In this document: one piece after another, positions 1 through 11,430 of the stretch
Numbering within the stretch: the first letter of the stretch is position 1
How the letters are laid out: each line of letters starts with the position of its first letter
Program-made: the position numbers and the translations under genes
The notes under the pieces: generated by a model
Told to the model about the DNA's origin: nothing
What the model saw: only the letters and a program-made list of their open reading frames with translations
Database searches by the model: none
Assembly: GCA_031081675.1 (NCBI GenBank)
Contig: JAVHLZ010000002.1
Span: 33,167-97,166, forward strand
Length of the DNA stretch: 64,000 nt
Source: Armatimonadota bacterium
GTDB taxonomy: Bacteria > Sysuimicrobiota > Sysuimicrobiia > Sysuimicrobiales > Kaftiobacteriaceae
Reading direction: 5' to 3'

Positions 1-126
1 GCCGGGGCGGCGTCTGCGGCCGGGGAATTCTGCGGGGTCTCCACATCCGGCGGGGGGTCGGGAAACGCCCCGGATACCACGCGGCCTAAAAAGGCCTTCC
101 GGACTGCAGCCCGCCTCACGCAGGCC
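1..126. other. left edge downstream of rpmH, no recognised gene
   Basis: In most bacteria rnpA follows rpmH, so it would be expected here on the minus strand. A minus-strand frame starts with GTG at 119 and runs open to the window edge (39 codons). Its residues (VRRAAVRKAFLGRVVSG at the start) do not resemble the RnpA N-terminus and it lacks an RnpA RNR motif. I see only a short GGCC-TAAAAA-GGCC inverted repeat near 90-105. Confidence 0.3.
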
Positions 127-264
127 CTAGCGCGGAACGAGCGTCCACCGGCCCTTGGCGCGCCGCCGGCGCAGGACGTTGCGGCCCCCGGGTGTCCGCA
201 TGCGCGCCCGGAATCCGTGTGTCCTTTTCCTCTTGCGCACCCGTGGCTGGTAGGTCCGCTTCAC
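127..264 (-). CDS. rpmH: 50S ribosomal protein L34
   Basis: Structural protein of the large ribosomal subunit. The 45-residue product starts [18 protein letters not shown] and ends in GRWTLVPR. It carries the family's hallmark KRTYQP start, the HGFRxRM segment and the RRRxKGR basic block, and its length is typical of L34. The start is GTG at 264, preceded by a good Shine-Dalgarno (GGAGGT, about 7 nt upstream). The gene points away from dnaA across the origin region, the usual rpmH/dnaA divergent arrangement. It is short enough to be missed by ordinary ORF length cut-offs. Confidence 0.96.
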   Translation of the reverse strand: MKRTYQPRVRKRKRTHGFRARMRTPGGRNVLRRRRAKGRWTLVPR

Positions 265-817
265 CCCGCACCTCCGTAGACGGCCACCGTTTCACCCCCA
301 GCGCGTCCGCGCGGTCGGGGGCGGTGGCCACTATAGCACGTTCTCCATCCCCCCAACAACGGCGGGCCCATGACCGTGCTGTGCGTAACCTGGGGACAAC
401 GGGGGGTGTTGTCCACAATTTTCCCAGAGGCGGGCCCCGCCTGCCTCCCCTCCCGGGTGGCTCCCGCCCGGTTTGTCACCCGCTCCGCGCGCGCCCTTCC
501 CGGATATCCACAGCATCGGCACTCCCTGTGGACATCGCTTGGCGGCCGCGTCAGACGTGCCGTCTGGAGGGGCGGGCCACACCCATGTTCGGCAGGACAG
601 ATGAGGCCGGGGCGAGAAATCCGCGATGCTTCCCGGACGTCAAGTCCACAAGCGTGGTCATCGGGCGCATGGTCACCGGCTCTCGTGAAATCTCCATGCC
701 CGGCGGAGGCGGCGGTAGGACTTCTCCTTCCTTCGGCCAACACCGGAGTTCGTCTCCATCACAGACATCGCGTGGCCTGCGGCCTCCGGCCGCCGCGCCC
801 CCGGACGCCCCGGCGGG
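265..817. other. oriC-like intergenic region with DnaA boxes (upstream half)
   Basis: A 553-bp region without a convincing gene between divergent rpmH and the gene at 818. It holds a perfect DnaA box TTGTCCACA at 409-417 (plus), a related TTGTCCCCA at 391-399 (minus), ATATCCACA at 504-512 (plus), ATGTCCACA at 527-535 (minus) and a weaker AAGTCCACA at 642-650. Such a cluster beside rpmH and dnaA is the classical upstream part of a bipartite chromosomal origin. No AT-rich unwinding tract is seen in this half. It should also contain the rpmH promoter and that of the gene at 818, but I cannot assign either with confidence. Confidence 0.7.
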
Positions 818-1597
818 ATGACCCCCGTGCCGGAGGCGGCGCAAGCGACGGTGGACACCGCCGGTCCGCGCGACAGCGGCCTGCCGGAGATTCGCGTGGC
901 CGTGTACGACTCTCCGCTGGCGGCACCCCGGGTGCTGGTGGTGCGCGCGCAAGATGTCGAGGAACTGGTCAGCGAGGCGGCGTCCCGCGCCTACACCCTG
1001 GCCCGGGACCTGGGCGGTCGGATCCCGCTGGTGGCCGTGCGGGAGGTCGTCGAGAATCTGGCGCACGCGCGTTTCCAGGACGCCGTGATCAGCATCCTGG
1101 ACTCCGGCAACACGATCCGGGTCTCCGACCGGGGCCCCGGGATCGCCGACAAGGAGCGAGCATTACAGCCCGGATTCACCACCGCCACCGCCGACCTCCG
1201 CCGCCTGATCCGCGGCGTGGGAGCCGGCCTGCCGCTGGCCCGGGAGCAGATGGCCCTGCTGGGCGGAACCCTCACCATCGACGACAACCTGGGCGCGGGG
1301 ACGGTGGTCACCCTGACGGCGCACCCCGAAGGTGCCCGGGTGCCGGCGCGGGAGCCTGACGCGCCCGCCCGCGGCCCTGACCTCAGCCCCCGGCAGAAGA
1401 AGGTCCTGCTCCTGATCGCCGAGCTGGGGTCCGCCGGTCCGTCGGCAGTCGCCAAGGAGCTCGGCGTCAGCCAGAGCACGGCCTACCGGGAGCTCCGGAT
1501 GCTGGAACGTCGCCGCCTGGTGGACAACAAGTCCGCCGGGCGCCGCACGCTGACCGAGGAAGGCATCGCCGCGCTGGGCGCCGTCTTCTCCGCCTGA
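818..1597 (+). CDS. GHKL-type ATPase / winged-helix DNA-binding protein next to dnaA
   Basis: A 259-residue predicted cytoplasmic protein. Residues about 65-170 form a histidine-kinase-like ATPase fold: N-box [12 protein letters not shown]1 motif [10 protein letters not shown] and G2-like GVGAGLPLA. There is no HisKA dimerisation/phospho-acceptor domain and no sensor or membrane segment. Residues about 185-255 form a winged helix-turn-helix ([16 protein letters not shown], then [19 protein letters not shown]). The architecture suggests a nucleotide-responsive DNA-binding regulator rather than a two-component kinase. It lies between the DnaA-box cluster and dnaA, 38 bp upstream of dnaA on the same strand, so cotranscription is likely. 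Its target is unknown; control of dnaA or the origin is an inference from position only. No clear Shine-Dalgarno marks ATG 818, and GTG 827 is an alternative. Confidence 0.8.
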   Translation: MTPVPEAAQATVDTAGPRDSGLPEIRVAVYDSPLAAPRVLVVRAQDVEELVSEAASRAYTLARDLGGRIPLVAVREVVENLAHARFQDAVISILDSGNTIRVSDRGPGIADKERALQPGFTTATADLRRLIRGVGAGLPLAREQMALLGGTLTIDDNLGAGTVVTLTAHPEGARVPAREPDAPARGPDLSPRQKKVLLLIAELGSAGPSAVAKELGVSQSTAYRELRMLERRRLVDNKSAGRRTLTEEGIAALGAVFSA

Positions 1598-1635
1598 GAC
1601 GCCCTGCGGCGCCGACACTTCGGGGGAGGTATGCG

Positions 1636-2973
1636 ATGGCCGTCGACACCTCATCCGCAGCGGGCGTGTGGCAGGCCGCCCTCCGGCGCATCGAGGGCCG
1701 GCTGAGCAAGCCCAGTTACGAGTCGTTCGTCAAGGCCATGGTCCCCGTGGCCCTGACCGACGACACCTTCGTGTTCTCCGTCCCTACCCGCCTGGCCAAG
1801 GAGTGGGTGGAATCCCGCTTCTCAGGCCTCATCCACACCGCCCTGCAGGAGGTCCTGGCCCGACCGGTGTCCGTCCACCTCACGGTGGCCGAGACGACCC
1901 CTCCCCCGGCGGCTCCACCGGCCTCCGCGCCGCGGATGCCGGAGGGCCTTCCCCTGTCGCCCAAGTACACCTTCGACACTTTCGTGATCGGCTCGGGGAA
2001 CCGCTTCGCCCACGCCGCGGCCATGGCCGTCGCCGAGGCCCCCGCCCGGGCATACAACCCCCTGTTCATCTACGGGGGCGTGGGCCTGGGCAAGACGCAC
2101 CTGCTGCAGGCCATCGGCCACCACGTCATCCACAGGCACCACCTGACCCGGGTGGCTTACATCAGCAGCGAGAAGTTCACCAACGAGCTGATCAACGCCA
2201 TCCGCGACGACCGCACCCTGGAATTCCGGACCAAGTACCGCAACGTCGACGTGCTCCTCATCGACGACATCCAGTTCCTCGCCGGCAAGGAACGCACCCA
2301 GGAAGAGTTCTTCCACACGTTCAACACGCTCCACGAGGCCAGCCGCCAGATCATCATCACCAGCGACCGGCCACCCAAGGAAATCCCCACCCTCGAAGAC
2401 CGGCTGCGCTCGCGCTTTGAGTGGGGTCTGATCGCCGACATCCAGCCTCCCGACCTGGAGACCCGCATCGCCATTCTGCGCAAGAAAGCCGAGCTGGACG
2501 GCATGAACGTTCCCGACGAGGTCGCCGAATACATCGCCCAGCGCATCCAGTCCAACATCCGCGAGCTGGAAGGCGCGCTCGTACGCGTGGTCGCCTACGC
2601 CACCCTGACCCGCGCCCCCATGACCGTGGACCTGGCCGCCGAGATCCTCAAAGAGCTGCTCCCGGCCACCGCTCCCCGCGTCGTCACCATCCCGCTGATC
2701 CAGAAGGTCGTCGCCGAACACTTCGGCCTGCGGGTCGAAGAGATGCGGGCCAAACGGCGGACCAAGGGCATTGCCTTCCCCCGGCAGGTGGCCATGTATC
2801 TGGCCCGCGAACTCACCGACGCATCCTTGCCGCGCATCGGCGAGGAGTTCGGCGGCCGCGACCATACCACGGTGATGCACGCCTGCGAGCGGGTCAAAGC
2901 CGTCCTTTCCCGCGACCCTTATTTTGCCGCCACGCTGCGCAAACTCATCGACACCCTGCGGATAACCGGCTGA
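1636..2973 (+). CDS. dnaA: chromosomal replication initiator DnaA
   Basis: Binds DnaA boxes and melts the origin. The 445-residue protein has an N-terminal helicase-loader interaction domain (about 1-90), a short Pro/Ala-rich linker, then the AAA+ core with Walker [12 protein letters not shown] and Walker [11 protein letters not shown]. The C-terminal domain IV carries the DnaA signature [15 protein letters not shown]. Length is normal. ATG 1636 is preceded by GGGGGAGGT. It is flanked by DnaA-box clusters on both sides, as expected for an autoregulated gene at oriC. Confidence 0.99.
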   Translation: MAVDTSSAAGVWQAALRRIEGRLSKPSYESFVKAMVPVALTDDTFVFSVPTRLAKEWVESRFSGLIHTALQEVLARPVSVHLTVAETTPPPAAPPASAPRMPEGLPLSPKYTFDTFVIGSGNRFAHAAAMAVAEAPARAYNPLFIYGGVGLGKTHLLQAIGHHVIHRHHLTRVAYISSEKFTNELINAIRDDRTLEFRTKYRNVDVLLIDDIQFLAGKERTQEEFFHTFNTLHEASRQIIITSDRPPKEIPTLEDRLRSRFEWGLIADIQPPDLETRIAILRKKAELDGMNVPDEVAEYIAQRIQSNIRELEGALVRVVAYATLTRAPMTVDLAAEILKELLPATAPRVVTIPLIQKVVAEHFGLRVEEMRAKRRTKGIAFPRQVAMYLARELTDASLPRIGEEFGGRDHTTVMHACERVKAVLSRDPYFAATLRKLIDTLRITG

Positions 2974-3144
2974 CCGTGTCTTCCCATCCCTCCCATGTGG
3001 ATATCCGCCGCCCCTTTTCGCACAGGTTGTCCCCGACCTCCGCTGCTGGTATCGTGAACGCGGTTGAGGCACTATCCACACAATCCACACCCTTACGACG
3101 ATGACGATGAAGTTAAATAATAATTATAACTAGGAGGACTCCTC
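2974..3144. other. dnaA-dnaN intergenic origin region with AT-rich unwinding element
   Basis: This 171-bp spacer has DnaA-box-like 9-mers: ATATCCACA on the minus strand (2996-3004), TTGTCCCCG (3027-3035), CTATCCACA (3072-3080) and CAATCCACA (3081-3089). About 10 bp after the last box there is a period-three GAC/GAT/GAA stretch (about 3098-3112). It is followed by an almost pure A/T run at about 3111-3130, exceptional in DNA this GC-rich. Boxes followed by trinucleotide repeats and then an AT tract is the layout of a duplex-unwinding element, so unwinding probably occurs here. The tract ends at the dnaN ribosome-binding site (AGGAGGA, 3133-3139) and may also hold the dnaN promoter. Confidence 0.8.
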
Positions 3145-4260
3145 ATGTGGGTAGCCTGTGCGCAGACAGCGCTGGCAAAAACCGTCGGCCTGGTCAGCCG
3201 TGCGGTGTCTGCCCGGACGACAATGCCCATTCTGGGATATGTTCTGCTGGAAACGGGCCACGAACGGCTGCGGATGACCGCCACGGATCTGGAACTGGCG
3301 ATCCAGGCGGAGATGGGCGCAGAGGTCAGACACGGCGGTCAGGCAACGGCGCCGGCGCGGTTGCTGGCGGAGATCGTGGGGCAGTTGCCGGCGTCAACTG
3401 TGGAGATCCGGGCGGAGGAAGGGACGCCTCAGTGCCGGATCACCTGCGAGGCCAGCGAATTTGAAATCCTCGGGCTGCCGCCGGCCGATTTCCCCACCCT
3501 TCCCCGAGTGGACGGAGATCCCGTCGCTTCCGTTGACGCGGGGATCCTGCGCACCATGATCTCCCAGACGATCTTTGCGGTCTCCACGGATGAAACCCGT
3601 CCGTTTCTGACGGGGGTGTACATGGTCTTTGACGGCGAGGAAGGGCGGTGTGTGGCCACCGATGGCGGGCGCCTGGCGTTGCGCAGGACGGTATTGGAGC
3701 GCCCGGCCCGGCAGAAGGTGGGGGTCATCGTCCCGGGCAAGGCGCTGCAGGAACTGTCCAGGGCGCTGGCCGGGGTCGAAGCGGAGGTGCAGATCGCGCT
3801 GGCGGATACGCAGGTGATCTTCTCTGTCCCCGGCCTGCGGGTCTTCTCGCGGATCATCAGCGGGCAGTTCCCCAACTACGAGAAAGTGATCCCGGAGGCC
3901 CAGGCCGTCAAGCAGCGGATCCGCGCGCGCACCGAGCGCCTGCTGCGGGCGGTGCGCCGGGCAGCCATCACGGCCCGGGACTCGGCCAACGTGGTGCGTC
4001 TGGCGGCCCGGGGCCGTACGCTCACCATCACCTCCAATACGCCCGAGGTCGGCCGTGCCCGGGAGGAGGTGGAGGTGGAGGCGGAGGGCGAGGTGGTCGA
4101 GGCCGCCTTCAATGCCCGCTACCTGCTGGATTGCCTGAACGCCATCGAGGCCGACGAGGTTTCCGTGGAGCTCACCGGTTCCCTCAGCCCGGGGGTGATC
4201 CGGCCGACCCACCACGGCGACTACGTGTACGTCCTGGCCCCGGTGCGCGTGTACGGGTAG
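3145..4260 (+). CDS. dnaN: DNA polymerase III beta sliding clamp
   Basis: Ring-shaped processivity clamp that tethers Pol III and other factors to DNA. The 371-residue product has the usual three-domain clamp length. Recognisable stretches are TMPILGYVLLE near the N-terminus, ATDGGRLALR in the middle and the C-terminal MRP-like ending (VIRPTHHGDYVYVLAPVRVYG, where the family usually has PxxxxxxYLxMPVR). ATG 3145 has a strong Shine-Dalgarno AGGAGGACT. It directly follows dnaA and the AT-rich unwinding tract. Confidence 0.98.
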   Translation: MWVACAQTALAKTVGLVSRAVSARTTMPILGYVLLETGHERLRMTATDLELAIQAEMGAEVRHGGQATAPARLLAEIVGQLPASTVEIRAEEGTPQCRITCEASEFEILGLPPADFPTLPRVDGDPVASVDAGILRTMISQTIFAVSTDETRPFLTGVYMVFDGEEGRCVATDGGRLALRRTVLERPARQKVGVIVPGKALQELSRALAGVEAEVQIALADTQVIFSVPGLRVFSRIISGQFPNYEKVIPEAQAVKQRIRARTERLLRAVRRAAITARDSANVVRLAARGRTLTITSNTPEVGRAREEVEVEAEGEVVEAAFNARYLLDCLNAIEADEVSVELTGSLSPGVIRPTHHGDYVYVLAPVRVYG

Positions 4261-4274
4261 CCCGCCGCTCCCGG

Positions 4275-4529
4275 ATGGCCGTGCGACGGGCGGTGATCAT
4301 TCACACGGACACCATCACCCTGGGGGCGCTGTTGAAGTGGGCGCGGGTGGCCGCCACCGGAGGGCAGGCCAAGGAGATGATCCGCCGCGGCCTGGTGAAG
4401 GTGAACGGGGTCATAGAACGGCGCCGGGCGAGACAGATACGACCGGGCGACGTGGTCGAGGTGGGCCCCCACGTCCTGGAAGTTCGTCGGGAGGAGGCGG
4501 GTGAGGCTCGCGCGGCTGCGGGCGGTTAA
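4275..4529 (+). CDS. S4-domain RNA-binding protein (YaaA type)
   Basis: A small RNA-binding protein of 84 residues with one S4 fold: TLGALLKWARVAATGGQAKEMIRRGLVKVNG followed by RPGDVVEV. The family sits between dnaN and recF in Bacillota (B. subtilis yaaA); its precise role is unsettled, and ribosome assembly has been proposed. ATG 4275 is chosen because it gives the normal N-terminus. GTG 4281 is possible, and neither has a clear Shine-Dalgarno, suggesting translational coupling to dnaN. The 3' end overlaps recF by 29 bp. Confidence 0.85.
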   Translation: MAVRRAVIIHTDTITLGALLKWARVAATGGQAKEMIRRGLVKVNGVIERRRARQIRPGDVVEVGPHVLEVRREEAGEARAAAGG

Positions 4530-5622
4530 CTTCCGCAACCACCGCCGGACCGATGTGGCGCTGTCCTTCGGGGCCAATGTGTTCGTGGGCCGCAGCGCCC
4601 AGGGCAAGACGTCGCTGCTGGAGGCGGTGGGGATGGCCGCCACGGGGCGGTCCCACCGCGCCCGCCAGGATGCGGAGGTGATTGCCGCAGGAGAGAGCTG
4701 GGCGCGGGTGCAGGTGAGCGGCGTGCAGGGCGGGCGGCCCGTCGAGGTCGACGTCCTGTTGCGCCGGGATGCGGCGTCGCCGGCGGCGGGACGGTTGTGG
4801 AAGGAGATCCGCGTCAACGGTGTGCCGGGGCGCCGGTCCGACCTGCTGGGGCGGATGCCCTGCGTCCTGGTGTCCCCCGACGACATCCAGGTCGTCATCG
4901 GCCCGCCCGTCCTGCGGCGGCGCCTGATCGACCGCGTGCTGGTTCAGGTGAGCCCCGCGTACTTCGACCTGAGCCAGCGGTACGTGCGGGCGGTGGTCCA
5001 GCGCAACCGCCTGCTCCGGACGGGCGCCGCGCCGGTGGCCCTGGAACCCTGGGACGAGCAGGTGGCCACCCTGGGGGCAGCCGTGACCTCCCGGCGCCGG
5101 GAACTGGCGTCCCGGCTGGCGCGCGCGGCCGCGCGCGCCTATGGCGACCTGACGGGCGAACAGGCCGCGCTGCAGGTCTCCTACCGTCCGGATCTGGCGG
5201 GGAGTGGCGAGGCGGAGATGGTGGCGGCCGCCCGGCGCGCCATGGCGGCGCGGCGGGCGGCCGAGCGGGCCCGGGGACAGACCCTGGTGGGTCCCCACCG
5301 GGACGAAGTGTCCCTGGAGGTGGGCGGGCGGCTGCTGGGCTCCTTTGGCTCGCGGGGGCAGCAGTGGGCGGCGGTGGTGGCCCTGCGGCTGGCCGAGCAC
5401 CGGATCCTGCGGGAGGAGACAGGCGAAGACCCGGTGCTGCTGCTGGACGACGTGCTGCAGGTCCTGGACGAGCCGCGTCGGGAGCGGCTGCTGGCGGCGG
5501 TGGAGGGGGCGCAGGTCCTGCTGACGGCGACCACGCCGCAGGCGGCCGGCGGGATCGGTGGGGCGGCGGTGTACGTTGTGGAGGGCGGCACCGTTGAGGC
5601 GCAGCCAGCTCACCTCCCTTAG
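4501..5622 (+). CDS. recF: DNA replication and repair protein RecF
   Basis: SMC-like ATPase that with RecO and RecR loads RecA on gapped DNA. The 373-residue product has Walker A GRSAQGKTSLLEAVG (about 30-45), an ABC-type signature region (GSFGSRGQQWAAVVALRLAE) and Walker B LLLDDVLQVLDE. The GTG start at 4501 lies inside the end of the S4 gene and has GGGAGGAGG just upstream. Length is typical. recR, its partner, is also in this window at 53456-54058. Confidence 0.97.
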   Translation: MRLARLRAVNFRNHRRTDVALSFGANVFVGRSAQGKTSLLEAVGMAATGRSHRARQDAEVIAAGESWARVQVSGVQGGRPVEVDVLLRRDAASPAAGRLWKEIRVNGVPGRRSDLLGRMPCVLVSPDDIQVVIGPPVLRRRLIDRVLVQVSPAYFDLSQRYVRAVVQRNRLLRTGAAPVALEPWDEQVATLGAAVTSRRRELASRLARAAARAYGDLTGEQAALQVSYRPDLAGSGEAEMVAAARRAMAARRAAERARGQTLVGPHRDEVSLEVGGRLLGSFGSRGQQWAAVVALRLAEHRILREETGEDPVLLLDDVLQVLDEPRRERLLAAVEGAQVLLTATTPQAAGGIGGAAVYVVEGGTVEAQPAHLP

Positions 5623-5923
5623 GACGATCCTGCTCAATGCGGCATCCGCCCTGGGTGTGGAGCGCGCCGCCTGGGAGGCCCTGGTCCAGCAGGCGTGGGC
5701 GGAGGTGGTGGGCGGCGAAGCGGCGGCCCACAGCCGCCCGGTGGGCATCCGCGGACGCACGCTCCTGGTGGAGGTGGACGAAGCCGGGTGGGTGCAGGAG
5801 CTGACGGCCCGCCGGTCCGGGCTGCTGGCCGGGCTCAACCGCCACCTGGGAGGTCCCGTCCTGGAGGAGATGCGGGTGCGGATCGGCCGGAGGGAGGGCG
5901 CCGGAGGGCGGGGGAGAGAGTGA
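5594..5923 (+). CDS. DUF721 / DciA-like protein
   Basis: A 109-residue protein of the DUF721 family, whose best-known member DciA helps load the replicative helicase. It starts RRSQLTSLRTILLNAASALG and contains WAEVVGGEAAAHSRPVGIRGRTLLVEVD followed by WVQELTARRSGLL. This is the family's pattern: a helix, a W-x-x-V-V-G motif, a beta strand ending in V-x-V, and W-x-x-E-L. TTG 5594 is preferred because upstream residues do not look native and GGAGGG precedes it. It overlaps recF by 29 bp. DciA function is inferred from family and neighbourhood. Confidence 0.8.
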   Translation: MRRSQLTSLRTILLNAASALGVERAAWEALVQQAWAEVVGGEAAAHSRPVGIRGRTLLVEVDEAGWVQELTARRSGLLAGLNRHLGGPVLEEMRVRIGRREGAGGRGRE

Positions 5924-6182
5924 AGGCATACGTGTCGTTGGGGCAGGATGCGGTGGTGCGGGCGGACGATGTGGTGGCCGTCCTGGATATCCGCACCCTG
6001 CGGTCGTCGCCGCTCAACGGGCCCCTGCTGGACCGTCTGGAGGGTGCCGGGGGAGGGGCAGCCGGCCCGTGCAGGTCGGTGGTGGTGACCCGGACGCGGG
6101 CCGTGGCCTGCTCCCTGTCCGTGGAGGCGGTCAGGCGGCGCCTGGAAACCCTGGGGCGAGGGACGGCCGCGCCGGGCCTGCG

Positions 6183-6186
<4 letters not shown>
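5920..6186 (+). CDS. RemB/YaaB-like protein (DUF370)
   Basis: An 88-residue protein starting VKAYVSLGQDAVVRADDVVAVLDI, matching the YaaB/RemB pattern of a short strand, a G-x-D/E turn and VVAVLD. In B. subtilis RemB and its paralogue RemA act in biofilm-matrix gene control. Here the clearest evidence is family resemblance plus the recF-to-gyrB position shared with B. subtilis yaaB. GTG 5920 overlaps the preceding stop codon (GTGA), so translation is probably coupled. The C-terminal tail is longer and Arg-rich. Confidence 0.8.
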
Positions 6187-8238
<2,052 letters not shown>

Positions 8239-8281
8239 ACCGGAGGGGCCCGGCCCCACGGTCCTGCCGCAAGGAGACCCC

Positions 8282-10729
8282 ATGGCTCTCGCCGACGAGA
8301 CCCGGATCGTCCCCAAGCCCATCGAGGAGGAGATGAAGACCTCCTACCTCGACTACGCCATGTCGGTGATCGTCAGCCGGGCCCTGCCCGACGTGCGGGA
8401 CGGTCTGAAGCCGGTCCAGCGGCGCATCCTCTACGGAATGCTGGAGGCCGGGCTGCGCCCCGACCGTCCCTACCGCAAGTCCGCGGCGGTGGTGGGCGAC
8501 GTCATGAAGAAGTACCACCCCCACGGCGACGCGCCCATTTACGAAGCGCTGGTGCGCATGGCCCAGCCGTGGTCGTTCCGCTACCCTCTGGTGGATGGCC
8601 AGGGGAACTTCGGCAGCGTGGACGGCGACCCGCCGGCGGCCATGCGCTACACCGAGTGCCGCCTCACGCCGCTGGCCCTGGAGCTGCTGGCCGACATCGA
8701 CAAGGACACGGTGGACTTCGCCCCCAACTACGACGAGTTCGAGCGCGAGCCGGTGGTCCTGCCCGCCCGGATTCCCAACCTGCTCATGAACGGGGCCGCG
8801 GGCATCGCCGTGGGCATGGCCAGCAGCATCCCCCCCCACAACCTGGGGGAGCTGGTGGACGGCCTGGTGGCCCTCATCGATACGCCCAAGATCAGCGACG
8901 ACGACCTCTTCCGGATCATCAAGGGTCCCGACTTCCCCACCGGCGGCATCATCCTGGGCCGGGACGGGATCCGGGCAGCCTACACCACCGGCCGGGGCAG
9001 CATCACCGTGCGCGCCAAGGCGGAGATCGAGGAGCTGCGGGGCGGGCGCACGGCGGTGGTGATCACCGAACTGCCCTTCATGGTCAACAAAGCGGCCCTC
9101 ATCCAGCGGATCGCCGACCTGGTGCGGGCCAAGAAGCTGGTGGGGGTGTCGGACCTGCGGGACGAGTCGGACCGGTCCGGGATGCGCATCGTGGTGGAGC
9201 TGCGCCGGGACAGCAACCCCCAGATCGTGCGCAACCAGCTGTACAAGCACACCCAGATGCAGACCACCTTCGGGGCCAACCTGCTGGCCCTGGTGGACGG
9301 GGTGCCCCGCACCCTCACCCTGCGGGAGATGCTGGAGCACTTCCTGCGCCACCGCCGCGCGGTGGTCATCCGGCGGACCCGGTTCGAGCTGGCGCGGGCG
9401 GAAGAGCGGGCCCACATCCTGGAGGGGCTGAAGGTGGCCCTCCGCCACCTGGACGCGGTCATCGCCCTGATCCGCAAGGCCCCCGACGTTCCCGCGGCCC
9501 GGCGGGGGCTGATGGCGAAGTTCCGGCTCAGCGAGCGGCAGGCCGACGCGATCCTGGACATGCGGTTGCAGCGGCTCACCCAGCTGGAGCGGGAGAAAAT
9601 TGACCAGGAGCACGCCCAGCTGGTCAAGGACATCGCCCGGTACCGGGAGATGCTGAAGGACGCCGACACCCCGCGGCCGCGCCTGATCATGGCCGCCATC
9701 CGTACGGAGCTGCTGGAGATCAAGGAGAAATACGCCGACCCGCGCCGCACGCGCATCACCAGCAAGGAGGCCGAGGAGTTCGAGGCCGAAGACCTGATTC
9801 CCGACGCCGACGTGGTCATCAGCCTGACCCACCAGAACTACATCAAGCGCCAGCCCCTGGAGACCTACCGGCTGCAGCGCCGGGGCACCCGGGGGGTGCT
9901 GGGCGCCCCCACCCGGGAAGAGGACTACGTGCAGCAGGTGCTGACCACCACCAACCACGCCTTCCTGCTGCTCTTCAGCGACCGGGGGAAGGTCTACCGG
10001 ATGAAAGCCCACGAGGTCCCCGAAGCGGGCCGCACGGCCCGCGGCACGGCGCTGGTGAACCTGCTGGCGCTGGCCGGGGGCGAGCGCATCAACGCCATGA
10101 TTGCCCTGCGGTCCTTCGAGGACGAGGGCAGCGTGTTCATGGTGACCCGCCGGGGCGTGGTCAAGCGCACCGGGCTGATGGAGTTCATCAATGCCAAGCG
10201 GGCCGGGATTTTCGCCATCACCCTGGACCGGGGCGACAGCCTGGTGGACGTGAAGCTGATCGGCAAGGACACCCACATCGTCCTGGCCACCCGCCAGGGG
10301 CGGGCCATCCGCTTCCGGGCGGGGCAGGTGCGGGAGATGGGCCGCTCGGCCCGGGGGGTGCGGGGCATCCGGTTGCGGGAGGGGGATGAGGTGGTGGGCG
10401 TGGCCGACGCCCGCGAGGGCCGCACCCTGCTCACGGTTACCGAGCAGGGGCTCGGCAAGCGCACGCCCGTGGGCCACTACCCCCTGAAGAGCCGCGGGGG
10501 CCTGGGCGTCATCAACATCAAGGTCACGGCCCGGACCGGTCCGGTGGTCGGGGTGCGGGCGGTGGACGACGACGACGAGATCCTGCTGGGGACCACCGGC
10601 GGGGTGTTCAACCGGATTCCCGTCTCCCAGGTTCCGGTGCTGGGCCGCCACGCCCAGGGCGTCCGGGTGCTGAAGCTGGGCGAGGGCGAAACCCTCGCCG
10701 CCGTGGCGCGCATCCCCGCCCGGGACTGA
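8282..10729 (+). CDS. gyrA: DNA gyrase subunit A
   Basis: Breakage-reunion subunit of gyrase. The 815-residue protein contains the active-site tyrosine in [14 protein letters not shown] (about residue 122). The quinolone-resistance region begins [19 protein letters not shown] and carries Ala where many bacteria have Ser83. A GyrA box QRRGTRG in the C-terminal DNA-wrapping domain identifies it as gyrase rather than ParC. AAGGAGA precedes the ATG. It forms an operon with gyrB. Confidence 0.98.
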   Translation: MALADETRIVPKPIEEEMKTSYLDYAMSVIVSRALPDVRDGLKPVQRRILYGMLEAGLRPDRPYRKSAAVVGDVMKKYHPHGDAPIYEALVRMAQPWSFRYPLVDGQGNFGSVDGDPPAAMRYTECRLTPLALELLADIDKDTVDFAPNYDEFEREPVVLPARIPNLLMNGAAGIAVGMASSIPPHNLGELVDGLVALIDTPKISDDDLFRIIKGPDFPTGGIILGRDGIRAAYTTGRGSITVRAKAEIEELRGGRTAVVITELPFMVNKAALIQRIADLVRAKKLVGVSDLRDESDRSGMRIVVELRRDSNPQIVRNQLYKHTQMQTTFGANLLALVDGVPRTLTLREMLEHFLRHRRAVVIRRTRFELARAEERAHILEGLKVALRHLDAVIALIRKAPDVPAARRGLMAKFRLSERQADAILDMRLQRLTQLEREKIDQEHAQLVKDIARYREMLKDADTPRPRLIMAAIRTELLEIKEKYADPRRTRITSKEAEEFEAEDLIPDADVVISLTHQNYIKRQPLETYRLQRRGTRGVLGAPTREEDYVQQVLTTTNHAFLLLFSDRGKVYRMKAHEVPEAGRTARGTALVNLLALAGGERINAMIALRSFEDEGSVFMVTRRGVVKRTGLMEFINAKRAGIFAITLDRGDSLVDVKLIGKDTHIVLATRQGRAIRFRAGQVREMGRSARGVRGIRLREGDEVVGVADAREGRTLLTVTEQGLGKRTPVGHYPLKSRGGLGVINIKVTARTGPVVGVRAVDDDDEILLGTTGGVFNRIPVSQVPVLGRHAQGVRVLKLGEGETLAAVARIPARD

Positions 10730-10730
10730 C

Positions 10731-11381
10731 ATGCGGCGGTCCTCGCTGCGTCGCAGCCTGGCGGCCGCGGGCGTGATCGGCGCCACCGTGGCCCTGCACG
10801 AGCTGGCCCACGCCTGGGCGGCGCTGCGCCTGGGGGGCCGGGTGCGGGAGGTGGGCGTGGGGTTCGGCCCGCCGCTGCTGCGGGGTGCCCTGCGGGGCAT
10901 TCCCGTGGTCCTGCGGGTGCTGCCGGTAGGAGGCTATGCCGCCGTGGACACGGAGACCCTGCCGGTGCGCCGGCGGATCCCCGTGCTCCTGGCAGGCCCC
11001 CTGGCCAACGTAGCGGCGGGCCTGGCGCTGCTCCTGGGTCTGCGGGGGCACCCGGCTCCCGCCCGGACGGGCTCGCGCCCCCTGGAGATCAGCGGGGTGG
11101 TGGGCGCGCTCGCGGCGCTGGCGGGGGCTGCCCGGCACGGAGCGGGTGCGGTGGGCCGCGTTGCCGGGGCGGTGAACCTGGGGCTGGGCCTGATGAATCT
11201 TCTTCCGGTGTACCCGCTGGACGGCGGCCACGTGGTGGTGGGCCTGATGGAAGCCCGCGGGCTCCCGGCGCGTGTGCGCCAGGCGTTTGTGCGTCTGTCC
11301 TTGCTGGTGTTCGTCCTGCTGGCCGAGGCCGCCCTGCTGGCCGACCTCCGCCGCCTGGCGGAGTCAGACGCGCGTCCGTGA
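10731..11381 (+). CDS. M50-family intramembrane zinc metalloprotease
   Basis: A 216-residue membrane protein with the HExxH zinc motif as HELAHA (about residues 23-28) and the second motif NLLPVYPLDGGHV (third zinc ligand Asp). Both lie in hydrophobic helices, the arrangement of site-2 proteases. No PDZ domain is present, so it is a compact member; the substrate cannot be inferred. ATG 10731 lies one base after the gyrA stop, so it may be the last gene of the gyrase operon. A GGCACCGGC/GCCGGCGCC hairpin just after the gene may terminate transcription. Confidence 0.85.
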   Translation: MRRSSLRRSLAAAGVIGATVALHELAHAWAALRLGGRVREVGVGFGPPLLRGALRGIPVVLRVLPVGGYAAVDTETLPVRRRIPVLLAGPLANVAAGLALLLGLRGHPAPARTGSRPLEISGVVGALAALAGAARHGAGAVGRVAGAVNLGLGLMNLLPVYPLDGGHVVVGLMEARGLPARVRQAFVRLSLLVFVLLAEAALLADLRRLAESDARP

Positions 11382-11430
11382 TGGCACCGGCGGATGCCGG
11401 CGCCGTCTCTTCGCCCCCATCTGTCCGCCC

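Noticed and set aside
1-119. Open minus-strand frame as the start of rnpA
   Set aside because: The residues do not match the RnpA N-terminus or its RNR motif, although rnpA is expected downstream of rpmH.
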